From positions 5,022,001 to 5,086,000 of the forward strand of contig NZ_CP059733.1 in the NCBI RefSeq assembly GCF_000948985.2: a stretch of DNA of 64,000 nt. The letters are read 5' to 3'. Positions 1 to 11,400 of the stretch are shown here, in pieces. Below the pieces are notes generated by a model. The model was not told the origin of the DNA and ran no database searches. It saw nothing but the letters and a program-made list of their open reading frames with translations. Position 1 is the stretch's first letter; each line of letters starts with the position of its first letter. Made by a program: the position numbers and the translations under genes. The stretch is from Thalassomonas viridans (GTDB lineage: Bacteria; Pseudomonadota; Gammaproteobacteria; Enterobacterales; Alteromonadaceae).

Positions 1-255
1 GGTGATCAGCACGTTTTCGGGTAAAGCGGGATCCGAGAGCAAGCCATCGCAACCGGCTCCGAGCGAGCTTACCACCTTAAGCGCAGGCAGCCTGGCCCAG
101 CAGTTTTTGGGCTGCTGCCAGGCGACGGCAAATTCCACCTCATGCGGGTGCTCAATGTCCGGCCAACATTGAATTTTTACTCCCGGCAGGGCCTGCCTGA
201 GCCCCTCGGACAACACAGTTAAATCCCTGTCCGTAACCAGCAAAGCAATCGACAT
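1..255 (-). CDS. D-isomer-specific 2-hydroxyacid dehydrogenase, GhrA-like (partial)
   Basis: The gene runs off the left edge. The ATG is at 255 and 85 codons are visible without a stop. The visible N-terminus (MSIALLVTDRD) and the segment with SLGAGCDGLL followed by DPALP resemble the N-terminal substrate-side domain of glyoxylate/hydroxypyruvate reductase A, which reduces glyoxylate and hydroxypyruvate with NADPH. The Rossmann domain and catalytic Arg/Glu/His would lie outside the window, so the exact subfamily is uncertain. It diverges from tkt across about 276 bp. Confidence 0.6.
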   Translation of the reverse strand, partial: MSIALLVTDRDLTVLSEGLRQALPGVKIQCWPDIEHPHEVEFAVAWQQPKNCWARLPALKVVSSLGAGCDGLLSDPALPENVLIT

Positions 256-531
256 ATGAGGCTTACTCCATAAAATTTCGGTGAATAAGTTAAAAAGCAC
301 AGATATCTGTCACGGCAATAATACAGTTAAAACCCCGATTATTCATCAATAACCGCAGATAAATGCTTGTCTATACAAGCAAAAACCTCAAATAAACTCC
401 TTTATTGGCAATAAGTTAGAAAAACGCGGTAAAAAATATAATAAATAACGCAATAACATTTGCGCTAAGGCGGACACTAAGCGAAAATACGGGCAATTTT
501 TTTATATTAACATTTCAGATTTGGAGTCCCT
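256..531. promoter_or_regulatory. Divergent intergenic region upstream of tkt
   Basis: This AT-rich 276-bp gap separates the minus-strand dehydrogenase from tkt and must hold both promoters. A TTTTTTTATATTAACAT stretch lies close to the tkt start. A TGGAG Shine-Dalgarno sits about 6 nt before the tkt ATG at 532. I could not identify a convincing paired -35/-10 or a named operator. Confidence 0.35.
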
Positions 532-2526
532 ATGTCGTCGCGTCAAGAGTTGGCCAATGCAATCAGAGCCCTTAGCATGGATGCCGTGCAAAAAGCTAAA
601 TCAGGTCACCCTGGAGCCCCTATGGGTATGGCGGATATCGCCGAAGTTTTATGGCGTGACTTTTTAAAGCATAACCCGGCAGATCCTAACTGGGCCGACC
701 GCGACCGTTTTATCCTGTCCAACGGTCACGGTTCTATGCTGATCTATTCCCTGCTGCATTTATCCGGTTATGACCTGCCGATTGAAGAACTGCAAAACTT
801 CCGTCAGCTGCATTCTAAAACTCCAGGCCACCCCGAATACGGCTACACCCCGGGTGTAGAAACCACTACCGGCCCGTTAGGCGCAGGTATCTCCAATGCC
901 GTAGGTATGGCCATTGCCGAAAAAACCCTGGCGGCGCAGTTTAACCGTGAAGGCCACGACATCGTTAACCACTTCACTTACTGTTTCTTAGGCGACGGTT
1001 GTTTAATGGAAGGTATTTCCCACGAAGCCTGTTCATTGGCCGGTACCTTAGGTCTGGGCAAACTGATTGCTTTTTGGGATGACAACGGCATCTCTATCGA
1101 CGGCCATGTTGAAGGCTGGTTCAGCGATGATACCCCGGGCCGTTTCGCCGCTTACGGCTGGCACGTGATCAGCGATGTTGACGGTCATGACCCACAAGCG
1201 GTTGCCAAGGCAATTGAAGAAGCCAAGTCGGTTACCGACAAGCCGAGCATGATCTGCTGCAAAACCATTATCGGTTTCGGCTCACCCAATAAATCCGGCA
1301 GCCACGACTGTCACGGCGCACCTTTAGGCGAGGAAGAAATTGCCGCCGCCCGTGAATTCCTGAACTGGCCACATGCCCCGTTTGAGATCCCTGCCGACGT
1401 ATACGCCCAGTGGAACCAGAAAGAAAAAGGCCAGGCCAGCCAACAAAGCTGGAACGACAAATTTGCCGCCTACCAGGCTGCCCATCCTGAACTTGCCGCC
1501 GAGTACCAGCGCCGCGTGATTGACGGTGAGCTGCCGGCGGACTTCGAAGAAAAAGCCAATGCCTTTATCAAAGAGTGCCAGGAAAAAGGCGAAAACATCG
1601 CCTCGCGTAAAGCCTCACAAAATGCCATCGAAGCCTTCGGTAAAGTATTGCCTGAACTGTTAGGCGGCTCAGCGGACCTGGCCGGCTCTAACCTGACCTT
1701 ATGGTCCGGTTCCAAAGGCATAGAAACCGATCCTGCCGGTAACTACATCTATTACGGTGTACGTGAGTTCGGTATGAGCGGTATCATGAACGGTGTTTCC
1801 CTGCACGGCGGTTTCATCAACTACGGCGCCACTTTCATGATGTTTATGGAATATGCCCGTAATGCCGTACGTATGTCGGCCCTGATGGGTATCCAGAATA
1901 TCTTCGTTTATACCCATGACAGCATAGGTCAGGGTGAAGACGGCCCTACTCACCAGCCGATCGAGCAGCTAACCAACTTAAGAACCACACCAAACATGGT
2001 CACCTGGCGCCCTTGTGATGCCACTGAGTCTGCCGTTGCCTGGAAAGCTGCGGTAGAGCGCCGTGACGGCCCTACGTCATTGGTATTCAGCCGTCAGGGT
2101 CTGCCTGCGCAGGCACGCTCTGAAAGCCAGGTAAACGATATTGCCAAAGGCGCTTACATCATCAAAGACAGCCAGGGTACGCCTGAGGTGATCTTAATTG
2201 CCACCGGCTCTGAAGTTGCACTGGCGCTGGCTGCCGCGGAAAAACTTAGCGAAGCGGGCAAGCAGGTGCGCGTGGTTTCCATGCCGTCTACCAATGTCTT
2301 CGACCAGCAAAGCGCGGAATATAAAGAGCAGATCTTGCCTTCATCCGTTACCAAGCGTGTTGCCATTGAAGCCGCCCATACCGATTTCTGGTATAAATAT
2401 GTCGGCTTCTCAGGTGGCGTTGTCGGTATGACCACTTTCGGTGAGTCTGCACCGGGCAATGCCCTGTTCGAGCACTTCGGCTTTACCGTAGACAATGTTA
2501 TTAACACAGTAAACAACCTGGGTTAA
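532..2526 (+). CDS. tkt: Transketolase
   Basis: Thiamine-diphosphate enzyme that moves two-carbon ketol units between sugar phosphates in the non-oxidative pentose phosphate pathway. At 664 residues it has the family's usual length (E. coli TktA is 663). Visible landmarks are SGHPGAP (His26), NGHGS (His66), the ThDP motif beginning GDG at residues 154-156 and ending at Asn185, and the REFGMSGI segment that carries the catalytic glutamate. It is the first gene of a head-to-tail run with epd and pgk; tkt-epd-pgk-fba is a known gammaproteobacterial arrangement. A 10-bp hairpin follows the stop before epd. Confidence 0.97.
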   Translation: MSSRQELANAIRALSMDAVQKAKSGHPGAPMGMADIAEVLWRDFLKHNPADPNWADRDRFILSNGHGSMLIYSLLHLSGYDLPIEELQNFRQLHSKTPGHPEYGYTPGVETTTGPLGAGISNAVGMAIAEKTLAAQFNREGHDIVNHFTYCFLGDGCLMEGISHEACSLAGTLGLGKLIAFWDDNGISIDGHVEGWFSDDTPGRFAAYGWHVISDVDGHDPQAVAKAIEEAKSVTDKPSMICCKTIIGFGSPNKSGSHDCHGAPLGEEEIAAAREFLNWPHAPFEIPADVYAQWNQKEKGQASQQSWNDKFAAYQAAHPELAAEYQRRVIDGELPADFEEKANAFIKECQEKGENIASRKASQNAIEAFGKVLPELLGGSADLAGSNLTLWSGSKGIETDPAGNYIYYGVREFGMSGIMNGVSLHGGFINYGATFMMFMEYARNAVRMSALMGIQNIFVYTHDSIGQGEDGPTHQPIEQLTNLRTTPNMVTWRPCDATESAVAWKAAVERRDGPTSLVFSRQGLPAQARSESQVNDIAKGAYIIKDSQGTPEVILIATGSEVALALAAAEKLSEAGKQVRVVSMPSTNVFDQQSAEYKEQILPSSVTKRVAIEAAHTDFWYKYVGFSGGVVGMTTFGESAPGNALFEHFGFTVDNVINTVNNLG

Positions 2527-2535
2527 TAACAAAAC

Positions 2536-2565
2536 AGGGAACGGCACCATTTCGGGCCGTTCCCT
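2536..2565 (+). other. Intercistronic hairpin between tkt and epd
   Basis: AGGGAACGGC (2536-2545) pairs perfectly with GCCGTTCCCT (2556-2565) around a 10-nt loop. The 3' flank is ACTTCACTTC, not a T-run, so this looks more like an attenuating or RNA-processing hairpin than a full intrinsic terminator. Confidence 0.5.
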
Positions 2566-2595
2566 ACTTCACTTCAGTTTTACTAGCGATGAATT

Positions 2596-3609
2596 ATGCC
2601 CATAAATATTGCCATCAATGGTTTTGGCCGCATCGGCCGCAGCATTGTCAGAGCTCTCTATGAAAATGGCCGCAATCAGGAGTTCAACCTGGTGGCGATC
2701 AATGAACTGGCAACGCCTGAAGGCATCGCCCATTTATTAAAATATGACTCTACCCATGGCAGGTTTTCCTTTGCCGTGGAGCAAACCCCGCAGGGACTGA
2801 TCATCGCCGGGGATGAGGTCAAGCTTACCCATATAGACTCGCTGGACCAGCTAAACTGGCAAGCACTCGATGTCGATATCGTACTGGATTGCACCGGCAA
2901 ATACGGCTCCCAGGCCGAAGGCCAGCAACATATTCAGGCGGGGGCGAAAAAGGTGCTGTTTTCACATCCCGGCGCCCAGGATGTCGACGCCACGGTGATT
3001 TACGGCATCAACCACCAGCAGCTGGAGGCTGAGCATAAAGTGGTTTCCAACGGCTCCTGCACCACCAATTGCGTGGTGCCTGTGATCAAGGTGATAGACG
3101 ATGCCTTTGGCGTAGAAAGCGGCACCATCACCACCATACATTCTTCCATGCATGATCAGCAGGTTATCGACGCCTACCACAGCGACCTGCGCCGTACTCG
3201 GGCGGCAAGCCAGTCCATTATCCCGGTGGATACCAAGCTGGCGGTCGGCATAGAGCGTATTCTGCCCCAGTTTTCCGGGCGTTTTGAGGCGATAGCGGTG
3301 CGGGTGCCGACCTTAAATGTCACCGCGATGGATTTAAGTTTAACCCTGAACACGGATGTCACCATAGATGACATCAACAACGCCATCCAGTATGCCCAGA
3401 CCAACGGCCTGTCGGGGATTTTAGGCTACACGGAGGAGCCCTTGGTCTCCATTGATTTTAATCACGACCCCCATTCCTGTATCGTTGACGGCAACCAGAC
3501 CCGGGTCAGCCACAAACGCCTGGTAAAATTATTGATCTGGTGCGATAACGAATGGGGCTTTGCCAACCGCATGTTAGATACAGCAGAGGTCATGGGCCAT
3601 GCGCTTTAA
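2596..3609 (+). CDS. epd: D-erythrose-4-phosphate dehydrogenase
   Basis: GAPDH-family enzyme that oxidises erythrose 4-phosphate to 4-phosphoerythronate, the entry step of the DXP-dependent pyridoxal phosphate pathway. Its 337 residues match Epd (339 in E. coli). The NAD motif NGFGRIGR is at 8-15, the catalytic cysteine is Cys155 in SNGSCTTNC, and His182 is in IHSSMHDQQ. The stretch [20 protein letters not shown] is typical of Epd and unlike GapA. It lies 69 nt after tkt, whose product makes or uses the substrate. A true GAPDH is possible but less likely. Confidence 0.93.
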   Translation: MPINIAINGFGRIGRSIVRALYENGRNQEFNLVAINELATPEGIAHLLKYDSTHGRFSFAVEQTPQGLIIAGDEVKLTHIDSLDQLNWQALDVDIVLDCTGKYGSQAEGQQHIQAGAKKVLFSHPGAQDVDATVIYGINHQQLEAEHKVVSNGSCTTNCVVPVIKVIDDAFGVESGTITTIHSSMHDQQVIDAYHSDLRRTRAASQSIIPVDTKLAVGIERILPQFSGRFEAIAVRVPTLNVTAMDLSLTLNTDVTIDDINNAIQYAQTNGLSGILGYTEEPLVSIDFNHDPHSCIVDGNQTRVSHKRLVKLLIWCDNEWGFANRMLDTAEVMGHAL

Positions 3610-3780
3610 CCGCCTGACGCCCGCTGACTATTTTCCTGCACCTTTTCTTGTAAAAGAACGATTCGCTAAGGCCCTTGCCACACCTGCCACGCTTTGTGGC
3701 ATCGCCTTGGCGCACACAACACAAATTAACCTCTTTAATCCTATTACCCATTTAATCGAAATTATTAAGGGAGATTTATC

Positions 3781-4959
3781 ATGTCTGTCATTAAAATGAC
3801 TGATCTGGCGCTGGCCGGTCAACGGGTACTGATCCGTGAAGATCTGAACGTACCAGTAAAAGACGGCAAAATCAGCTCAGATGCCCGTTTAAAAGCGGCA
3901 TTGCCCACCATCAAACTGGCGCTTGAAGCCGGTGCCAAAGTAATGGTGATGTCTCACCTGGGCCGCCCTACCGAAGGTGAGTTCAACAGCGAGTTTTCCC
4001 TGCAACCTGTAGTGGACTACCTGGCGGCGGCATTAAATTACCCGGTGCGCCTGGTGACAGATTATTTAGACGGCGTTGAAATCGGCGCCGGCGAGCTGGT
4101 GATCTTTGAAAACATCCGCTTTAACAAAGGCGAAAAAAGTAACGACGATGCTTTGGCGAAAAAACTTGCCGCCCTGTGTGATGTCTTCGTGATGGACGCT
4201 TTCGGCACCGCCCACCGCGCCCAGGCCAGTACCCATGGCGTTGCCAAATATGCTCCCACCGCCTGTGCCGGTCCGCTACTGGCGGGTGAGCTCGATGCCC
4301 TGGCCAAGGCCCTGGACAACCCGGCCCGTCCTTTAGTGGCGATCGTCGGTGGTTCAAAAGTTTCCACTAAGTTAACCGTACTGGAATCCCTGGCCGGTGT
4401 TGTTGACCAGCTGGTGGTTGGCGGCGGTATCGCCAATACCTTTATTGCCGCCCAGGGCCATGGCATAGGTAAATCCCTGTATGAAGCGGATTTGGTCGCC
4501 GAAGCCCAGCGCCTGACCAAACAGGCGCAGGATAATAACGGCGATATCCCGGTACCGAGCGATGTTGTCGTCGGCCAGGAGTTTTCCGAAAGCGCCGTTG
4601 CAACCCTGAAAAAGGTTAGCGATGTCTCTGGTGACGACATGATCTTTGATATCGGCCCGGATTCGGCCCAGGCGCTGGCGGACATTATCGCCAAAGCCGG
4701 TACTATCGTCTGGAACGGCCCGGTAGGGGTATTTGAGTTTGACCAGTTCGGTAAAGGCACCGAAATCATAGCCCGCGCCATTGCCGACAGCAGCGCCTTT
4801 TCCATCGCCGGCGGCGGCGATACCTTAGCCGCGGTGGATAAATATGATATTGCCGATAAAGTTTCTTATATCTCTACCGGCGGCGGCGCTTTCCTGGAAT
4901 TCCTCGAAGGCAAAAAGCTGCCTGCGGTGGAAATCCTGGAGCAGCGCGCAAAGCAATAG
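3781..4959 (+). CDS. pgk: Phosphoglycerate kinase
   Basis: Reversibly transfers phosphate between 1,3-bisphosphoglycerate and ADP in glycolysis/gluconeogenesis. It has 392 residues, normal for bacterial Pgk. The N-terminal REDLNVPV, the SHLGRPTEG segment with substrate-binding arginine, GGSKVSTK and the C-terminal GPVGVFE and GGGDT motifs are all present. AAGGGAG sits 7 nt before the ATG. It lies 171 nt after epd; that gap holds no supported gene, so pgk may be co-transcribed with epd or have its own start. Confidence 0.97.
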   Translation: MSVIKMTDLALAGQRVLIREDLNVPVKDGKISSDARLKAALPTIKLALEAGAKVMVMSHLGRPTEGEFNSEFSLQPVVDYLAAALNYPVRLVTDYLDGVEIGAGELVIFENIRFNKGEKSNDDALAKKLAALCDVFVMDAFGTAHRAQASTHGVAKYAPTACAGPLLAGELDALAKALDNPARPLVAIVGGSKVSTKLTVLESLAGVVDQLVVGGGIANTFIAAQGHGIGKSLYEADLVAEAQRLTKQAQDNNGDIPVPSDVVVGQEFSESAVATLKKVSDVSGDDMIFDIGPDSAQALADIIAKAGTIVWNGPVGVFEFDQFGKGTEIIARAIADSSAFSIAGGGDTLAAVDKYDIADKVSYISTGGGAFLEFLEGKKLPAVEILEQRAKQ

Positions 4960-5020
4960 TGCCCCTTGAACTCAGGATAAAATAGTTTAATACTGAAATA
5001 ACAAGCACTAAGCGAACAGT

Positions 5021-5106
5021 CCATTTAACCGTCGAGTTAAATGGGCTCAAACGCTGAAGTAAAGCACGAAAACACAGGGCATAGTGCCAATCCTGGTTAT
5101 GCCCTG
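5021..5106 (+). other. Two tandem hairpins in the pgk-aldolase gap
   Basis: Two perfect 9-bp inverted repeats lie in this gap: CCATTTAAC (5021-5029) with GTTAAATGG (5036-5044), and CAGGGCATA (5075-5083) with TATGCCCTG (5098-5106). Neither is followed by a T-run, so they are not standard terminators. The second ends about 25 nt before the aldolase Shine-Dalgarno. Roles in mRNA processing or translation control are possible. Confidence 0.5.
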
Positions 5107-5144
5107 CCTAGCCGCCAAAGGCCCCAACAGAAGGAATATTGAAC

Positions 5145-6035
5145 ATGGCTATAGCTGATATGCTGGAAAAAGTAAAAAACCAGGATGGTTTCATCGCCGC
5201 CCTCGACCAAAGCGGCGGCAGCACCCCCAAAGCCCTGCGCCTGTACGGCATTAGTGAAGACGAATACCAGGGAGATAACGAAATGTTCGACCTGGTGCAC
5301 CAGATGCGTACCCGCATCATCACCAGTGACGTCTTTAACGGCGAGCGGATCTTAGGCGCTATCTTGTTTGAAAACACCCTGGACCGGGAAATTGCCGGTT
5401 TAAACAGCTCAGCCTACCTGTGGCAGAAAAAAAATGTCGTGCCCTTTCTCAAGGTCGATAAAGGCCTGCTTGCGGAAGAAAACGGCGTGCAGCTGATGAA
5501 GGACATCCCGGATCTGGCCGGGCTGCTGGATAAGGCCAACGCGCAGCAGGTCTTCGGCACCAAGATGCGCTCGGTGATCAAACTCGCCAACGAGCAGGGT
5601 ATCAGAGCCCTGGTAGAACAGCAGTTTAGTATTGGCAAAGAAATCCTGGCCAAGGGACTGACGCCTATCATAGAACCGGAAGTGGACATCCACAGCCCGG
5701 AAAAAGCGGCGGCGGAAAACTTACTCAAAGCCGCACTGCTGGCACAACTCGATGCCCTGCCCGGCGACAAGCCTGTGATGCTGAAACTGACTTTACCCGA
5801 GTCCGACGATTTTTACCGCGAATGTATCGAGCATCCCAAGGTACTGAAAGTGGTCGCCCTTTCCGGCGGTTATACCCGGGCCGAGGCCAATGAAAAAGTG
5901 CAGGCGAACCATGGCATGATTGCCAGTTTTTCCCGGGCACTGACGGAAGGACTGAGCCAAAAACAAACGGATCAGGACTTTAAGGCGGCACTTGATAATG
6001 CCATAGAAAGTATTTTTCAGGCATCTAAGACCTGA
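5145..6035 (+). CDS. Class I fructose-bisphosphate aldolase
   Basis: Schiff-base aldolase that interconverts fructose 1,6-bisphosphate with DHAP and glyceraldehyde 3-phosphate. Near the N-terminus is [14 protein letters not shown], a hallmark of class [17 protein letters not shown] and [10 protein letters not shown] (likely Schiff-base Lys) follow, with an ALSGGY phosphate-binding segment. I place the start at ATG 5145 (296 residues), because AAGGA ends 9 nt upstream; a TTG two codons earlier is also in frame. It lies between pgk and a class II aldolase, so the organism carries both mechanistic classes side by side. Confidence 0.9.
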   Translation: MAIADMLEKVKNQDGFIAALDQSGGSTPKALRLYGISEDEYQGDNEMFDLVHQMRTRIITSDVFNGERILGAILFENTLDREIAGLNSSAYLWQKKNVVPFLKVDKGLLAEENGVQLMKDIPDLAGLLDKANAQQVFGTKMRSVIKLANEQGIRALVEQQFSIGKEILAKGLTPIIEPEVDIHSPEKAAAENLLKAALLAQLDALPGDKPVMLKLTLPESDDFYRECIEHPKVLKVVALSGGYTRAEANEKVQANHGMIASFSRALTEGLSQKQTDQDFKAALDNAIESIFQASKT

Positions 6036-6108
6036 TTCGGTCCAAGTACGCTAAAACAACAAAAATCTCTGTTGTTAACTTTCACCGGCAATTTCAGTAA
6101 ACCACACT

Positions 6109-6138
6109 CCCCCGGCTTTTAAACCGGGGGTTTTTATT
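6109..6138 (+). terminator. Intrinsic terminator after class I aldolase
   Basis: CCCCCGG (6109-6115) pairs with CCGGGGG (6124-6130) and is followed directly by TTTTTATT. It separates the class I aldolase unit from the class II aldolase gene. Confidence 0.85.
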
Positions 6139-6215
6139 AGTTTTTTCGTAATTTTCGAACAAAATACGGCACTAGTTAAAATCCTCGATTTAAATCCTAT
6201 TATCTGTAAACATCA

Positions 6216-6245
6216 CTGCCAGTTACCGCCAAGTTCTGATATAAT
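6216..6245 (+). promoter_or_regulatory. Probable sigma-70 promoter of class II aldolase gene
   Basis: An extended -10 element, TGATATAAT, occupies 6237-6245. A -35-like CTGCCA at 6216-6221 lies 18 bp upstream. It sits about 80 bp before the ATG at 6327 and after the preceding terminator, so it fits an independent promoter. Confidence 0.55.
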
Positions 6246-6326
6246 CCTGTCCCGCAAGATGAAAGCTTTCATCACCAGATACATTTTTCACCGAATTAAT
6301 GACAAATTTTACTTAGGAGTAGTTTC

Positions 6327-7391
6327 ATGGCTTTAGTTTCTATGCGCCAAATGCTGGATCACGCTGCAGAGTTTGAATACGGTATTCCCGCATTTAACGT
6401 CAACAACTTAGAGCAAGTTCGCGCCATCATGCAGGCAGCCAGTGATACCGACAGCCCGGTGATCATGCAAGCCTCGGCCGGCGCCAGAAGTTATGCCGGT
6501 GCTCCTTTCCTGCGTCACCTGATCCTCGCCGCCATTGAAGAATTTCCGCACATTCCTGTGGTTATGCACCAGGATCACGGTACTTCTCCCAGCGTTTGCC
6601 AGCGCTCCATTCAGCTGGGCTTTTCTTCGGTAATGATGGACGGCTCATTAGGGGAAGACGGTAAAACCCCCACCAGCTACGAATACAATGTCGATGTCAC
6701 CCGCCGCACCGTAGAAATGGCACATGCCTGCGGCGTTTCTGTGGAAGGCGAATTGGGCTGCCTGGGTTCACTGGAAACCGGTATGGCCGGTGAAGAAGAC
6801 GGTATCGGCGCCGAAGGGGTATTAAGCACAGAGCAAATGTTAACAGACCCGGAAGAAGCCGCCGACTTTGTTGCCAAAACCCAGGTAGACGCCCTGGCCA
6901 TTGCCTGCGGTACTTCCCACGGCGCCTACAAGTTCACCCGTCCGCCGACAGGCGATATCCTGGCCATCGACCGCATTAAAGAAATCCATGCCCGTATTCC
7001 CAACACCCACCTGGTTATGCACGGCTCTTCTTCCGTACCGCAGGAGTGGTTGGCGGTGATCAATGAGTTTGGCGGTGAGATCCCGGAAACTTACGGCGTG
7101 CCGGTTGACCAGCTTCAGGAAGGCATTAAGCACGGTGTACGCAAGATCAATATAGATACCGACTTACGCCTGGCCGCCACCGGCGCCATCCGCCGCTTTA
7201 TGGCGCAAAACCCGAGCGAATTTGATCCGCGTAAATACCTGAAGGAATCCACCCGCGCCATGTATGAAATTTGTAAAGCCCGTTACGAAGCTTTCCATAC
7301 TGCCGGTAATGCCAGCAAGATCAAAGCCGTATCTTTGGAAGACATGTACCAGAGATACCAAAGCGGCCAGTTGAAGGCGCTGATCAAATAA
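6327..7391 (+). CDS. fba: Class II fructose-bisphosphate aldolase
   Basis: Zinc-dependent aldolase of glycolysis/gluconeogenesis. At 354 residues it matches the Calvin-cycle-type class II subfamily common in proteobacteria. It shows the zinc/substrate motifs [30 protein letters not shown] and [15 protein letters not shown] is 8 nt before the ATG. It has its own likely promoter and is bounded by terminators on both sides, so it is a single-gene unit next to the class I enzyme. Confidence 0.95.
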   Translation: MALVSMRQMLDHAAEFEYGIPAFNVNNLEQVRAIMQAASDTDSPVIMQASAGARSYAGAPFLRHLILAAIEEFPHIPVVMHQDHGTSPSVCQRSIQLGFSSVMMDGSLGEDGKTPTSYEYNVDVTRRTVEMAHACGVSVEGELGCLGSLETGMAGEEDGIGAEGVLSTEQMLTDPEEAADFVAKTQVDALAIACGTSHGAYKFTRPPTGDILAIDRIKEIHARIPNTHLVMHGSSSVPQEWLAVINEFGGEIPETYGVPVDQLQEGIKHGVRKINIDTDLRLAATGAIRRFMAQNPSEFDPRKYLKESTRAMYEICKARYEAFHTAGNASKIKAVSLEDMYQRYQSGQLKALIK

Positions 7392-7419
7392 GAGATTTAA
7401 AAATCTACTTACTCTAGAT

Positions 7420-7443
7420 AAAAAGGGCCTAAGGCCCTTTTTT
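7420..7443 (+). terminator. Intrinsic terminator after fba
   Basis: AAAAGGGCC (7421-7429) pairs with GGCCCTTTT (7433-7441) around a TAA loop and ends in a T-run. Confidence 0.85.
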
Positions 7444-7499
7444 ACTGTCAAAGTCCTATTTTTATAGGTTTGCTTATAGTTAAGACGGCATTTTTTCTC

Positions 7500-7505
7500 T
7501 ATAAT
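7500..7505 (+). promoter_or_regulatory. -10-like TATAAT upstream of DUF481 gene
   Basis: A perfect TATAAT lies about 95 bp before the start of the DUF481 gene and just after the fba terminator. No good -35 hexamer is visible at 16-18 bp, so only the -10 is proposed. Confidence 0.4.
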
Positions 7506-7600
7506 AGCCGCGGAATTTTTGTCCAGGTCCTGTGTGTCGACCATATATCCGGGCAAAAATCCCCTTATCCGTACCTATAAACACGAAAAAGAGAATGCTA

Positions 7601-8377
7601 ATGACATCAAAACTGGCAACCGCCGTACTTTGCCTGCTTCCCCTGGCAGCCACCGCCGCCGAAAACAGCGAACAACCAGCTTCACCTTTTACCACCTCGG
7701 CCGAGCTGGGTTTTCTTTATCAAACGGGTAACACCAAAAGTGCGGATATTAAAACCGGTTTTGATACCAAATACGAACAGGGCAAGTGGAAAAGTATCTT
7801 CGAATTCGATTTGCTGGTGAAAAAAACCGAAACCGAAGATGAAGACGGCGATACCAGCATGGAAACCAGTGACCAGAAATGGGAACTGGTGTCGCAAACC
7901 AACTATACCTTAGGCAGTGAAGAAAAAAACTACGTCTATGGTAACTTTGGCTATAAGGACGACAGGTTCAGCGGCTTTGAAAACCAGTCGTCACTGTCTT
8001 TAGGTTGGGGTCGGCGCTGGTATGAAAGTAAAGACGCCAGTTTTGACGCCGATATCGGGCCGGGTTTCAAGCGCGACGTTCTCAGAGACACAGACGATAG
8101 CTCAGGTGAAACCAGCAACAGTTTTATTATCCAGGCGCAGGCCCTGTATTTACATAAGCTGAACGAGCATGTCGAGTTCAGGCAGCAGCTCACCGCCAAA
8201 TATTCGCCGAAAAGCGGTGAAAACAGCACTTATAAGGCGGAAAGTTCCATCACCACTAAGCTGATCGAAACCCTGCAGCTGAAATTCAGTTTCACCATAG
8301 ATCACAATACCGAAGTGGAAGAAGATAAGGAAAAAACCGATACCCAGACGGCCATGACCTTAGTCTACAGCTTCTAA
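7601..8377 (+). CDS. DUF481 family outer-membrane beta-barrel protein
   Basis: The product starts with a clear signal peptide (MTSKLATAVLCLLPLAATAA). About 235 residues of alternating aromatic/polar strands follow, ending in the terminal phenylalanine (LVYSF) typical of outer-membrane barrels. The pattern LGFLYQTGNTKS and the WGRRWYESK segment match the DUF481 (YdiY-like) family, whose function is not established. I start it at ATG 7601 (258 residues), preceded by an AAGAGA Shine-Dalgarno; a GTG at 7532 and an ATG at 7595 are also in frame, but the longer form would bury the signal peptide. It converges on the hybrid kinase gene. Confidence 0.82.
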   Translation: MTSKLATAVLCLLPLAATAAENSEQPASPFTTSAELGFLYQTGNTKSADIKTGFDTKYEQGKWKSIFEFDLLVKKTETEDEDGDTSMETSDQKWELVSQTNYTLGSEEKNYVYGNFGYKDDRFSGFENQSSLSLGWGRRWYESKDASFDADIGPGFKRDVLRDTDDSSGETSNSFIIQAQALYLHKLNEHVEFRQQLTAKYSPKSGENSTYKAESSITTKLIETLQLKFSFTIDHNTEVEEDKEKTDTQTAMTLVYSF

Positions 8378-8388
8378 TCCGGCAGCTG

Positions 8389-8412
8389 GCAGAGCCGTGC
8401 TCACGGCTCTGC
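8389..8412. terminator. Convergent-gene hairpin
   Basis: GCAGAGCCGTG (8389-8399) and CACGGCTCTGC (8402-8412) form a perfect 11-bp inverted repeat with a 2-nt centre. It lies exactly between the stops of the two converging genes. No T-run is present on either side, so termination would be non-canonical. Confidence 0.5.
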
Positions 8413-11400
8413 TTACCCCTGCTCGGGGAAACACAATTCCAGCTCTTCGCTTAACCTCTGATGTAGCATTTGATAACTCAGCAGCAATTCCCGGTAAACT
8501 TCCTCGCTAAGCCCGTCTGCGGCAAGGGCAGTCACCGCCCGGCAAGTTTTTTCGTGCATGGCCATAGCGCAAATATTTAACGTCATTTCTTTTATTTTAT
8601 CTAAACAGTTTAACATTTCCTCCGTGCCCCCCCGCTGATAAACCTGGCTAAAGTGATCGATTAGCGGCGGCATTTCCTTTAAAAACAGCTGCAGCAGCTT
8701 ATGGCCAAACTCGGTATTCTGTTTGACCCGCAACAATAAGTCCTGCTTATTCCAGATCAGGGTTTTCGAGCTGGCTAAACTGAGTTTTAGCTTTTCCTGG
8801 GTTCCCAGCTCGGTATTGAACTTAACCGCTTCTATTGCCCCGGTTTGTTCGTCCCGGTCAGACACATCTTGAGTATCCCCCCGGTACCAGGCAAGTAATT
8901 TTTTCTTTAAAAACTCCCCTTTAATAGGTTTGGCCAGATAATCACTCATGCCTGCTTCCAGGCATTTTTCTTTGTCTCCTTTCATAGCATTGGCCGTCAT
9001 GGCGATGATGGGAATGTCTTTATGGACTTCACCGCCGCTTCCCCGGCGAATTTCCCGGGTGGCCTGGTAACCGTCCATTTCAGGCATTTGACAATCCATC
9101 AGGATCAAATCATAGGGCATATCCGGCGCCGCCATTCTCAAAGACGCCAGGGCTTGCAGACCGTCGCAGGCAATATCGGCCTTAATACCGTATTCCGCCA
9201 GGATATGGCTGGCCACTTCCTGGTTGATGCGGTTATCTTCCACCAGCAACAGGCGGCAATGCTTCATGGCTTCAAAATGGGCTTTTTCCTGCCTGAGATG
9301 TTCAGACAACGGCAGTTTTTGCTGCTCGTAATTCAGCCCCTGCAAAAAATGATGGGTGATCAGAGGCCGCTGCCCGGCCGATGTTTCATCATCCGTAAGG
9401 GTTAAGGCCAGGGTATCGAATAAATCCGATAAGGTGGCGGGTTTGGGGAAATAGGCGTCAAAGCCGATACCGGCGAAATAGCTGGCGTCCCCCCTTGAAG
9501 CCATTGAAGTCATCATTACCAGCTTCAGGTCGTTTAATTCATCTAAGGCGCGGATGCGGCGTCCGAGTTCGGCGCCGTCCATGTAGGGCATCTGCATATC
9601 CAGAAACGCCACTTTAAAGTCCGGCCTGTCTCGCCTTTGCAGCAGGGCAAGCGCTTCCAGGCCATCTTTGGCTTCAGAAACCCTGGCTCCCCAAAGGGCA
9701 AGCTGCTCTTTTAATACCAGGCGGTTCGTCTGGTTGTCATCGACAACCAGCAGGTCGACTCCCTTAATATTAACCTGGGGTATGATCACGGATGAACATT
9801 CACTGATCTCCAGGACCACTTCAAAGGTAAAACAGCTGCCCCGGCCGACTTCGCTGCTCACCCGGATATCTCCCTGCATCAGCTGGCATAACTGTTTGGA
9901 AATAGCCAGCCCAAGCCCGGTGCCGCCATACTCCCGGGTAGTGGATGCATCCACCTGGGTAAAGGAATCAAAGATACTAGTTAATTTTTCCTCCGGGATC
10001 CCTATGCCGGTATCTTTGACCGAACAGCAAAAGCTCACCTGCTGTTCATTTAATTCAAAAACTTCGGCGCAAATCAGAATCTCACCGCGGGAAGTAAATT
10101 TGACGGCATTACTGACCAGGTTGGTTAATACCTGGCGCAAACGCCCGGGATCTCCCTTGACATGGCTGAGCCTGATATTGCTGACATCCAGGATAATTTC
10201 CAGGCCTTTTTCCTGCGCTTTAAACGCCATGCTTTCGGTAAACTCTCCCAGCAAGCTTAACAGATTAAAATCGATGATTTCCAGGTCCAGTTTGCCGGCT
10301 TCAACCTTGGAAAAATCCAGGATATCATTGATTATGGTCAGTAAAGACTCGGCACTTGATGTGGCCAGCTTAACCCTGTGATATTGCTGTTCCGACAGGT
10401 CGCTACGCATCAAAAGCCCCAGCATGCCCAGTACGCCGTTCATGGGGGTACGGATTTCATGGCTCATGCTGGCAAGAAATTCGGCCTTATGGCGCACGGT
10501 ATCTTCGGCAAGCTCCCTGGCCTGGATCAATGTCGCCTCGGCCTCTTTACGTTTGGAGATGTCATAATTGACGCCTGTCATCAGGACAGCATAACCTTCG
10601 TCGTCATAATTAACCCGGGCCGCCGCTTTAATATATTTAATCTCGCCGCTATTTAGCACAATACGGAATTCATGCTCATACGGCATATGCTGTTCAATCG
10701 CCGCTTTCACCGCCTGTTCCGTTGAGTCACGGTCGTCCGGATGCAGGCTGTCTTTCCAGTCGTCATAACCGCCGCCGAAATCCTTTTTTTCAATGCCGTA
10801 AAGCCTGAACATCCAGTCATCCCAGATCAGCACATCATTGACCAGATCATATTCCCAGATGCCTATGCCCGCCGAATCCGTGGCTATAGATATGCGGGTA
10901 TTGGCCTGCTTTAACGCCAGCTCGGTGAGCTCCCTTTGATGTTTCAGCCGTTTTTCTGCCGATATATCCCGGATAATGCCGGTAAAAATATACCCCTGGG
11001 TGGTTTTCACCTCGGAAATCGCCAGATGGATGGGAAAAATCTCCCCCGATTTCCTCCGGGCCTCAAGCTCGCGCCCAACCCCCATAATGTCGCTCACCCC
11101 GGTTTTAATATATTTGCCAAGAAAAACGTCATCTTGGCTGGCATGGGGCTCGGGCATCAGACACCTGGCATTACGCCCGATAACTTCCTCTTGCCGATAA
11201 CCAAAAATAGATTCAGCCGCCCGGTTAAATGACTGGATTTCACCTGTGCTATCCAGGGTGATAAAAGCATCGGCAGCGCTGTCAAAGACCGCATTGAGTT
11301 TATTGACCGCCTGCTCTGCTTCGTTTGCCAGCACCATCTGCTGGGTCAAAGCAGAATTCATACGGGCAAATAAATTGTGAAAACTGCGCGCCAGCACACC

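Noticed and set aside
3599..3799. 66-codon ORF bridging epd and pgk
   Set aside because: It overlaps the ends of both genes, has no ribosome binding site and no recognisable protein features.
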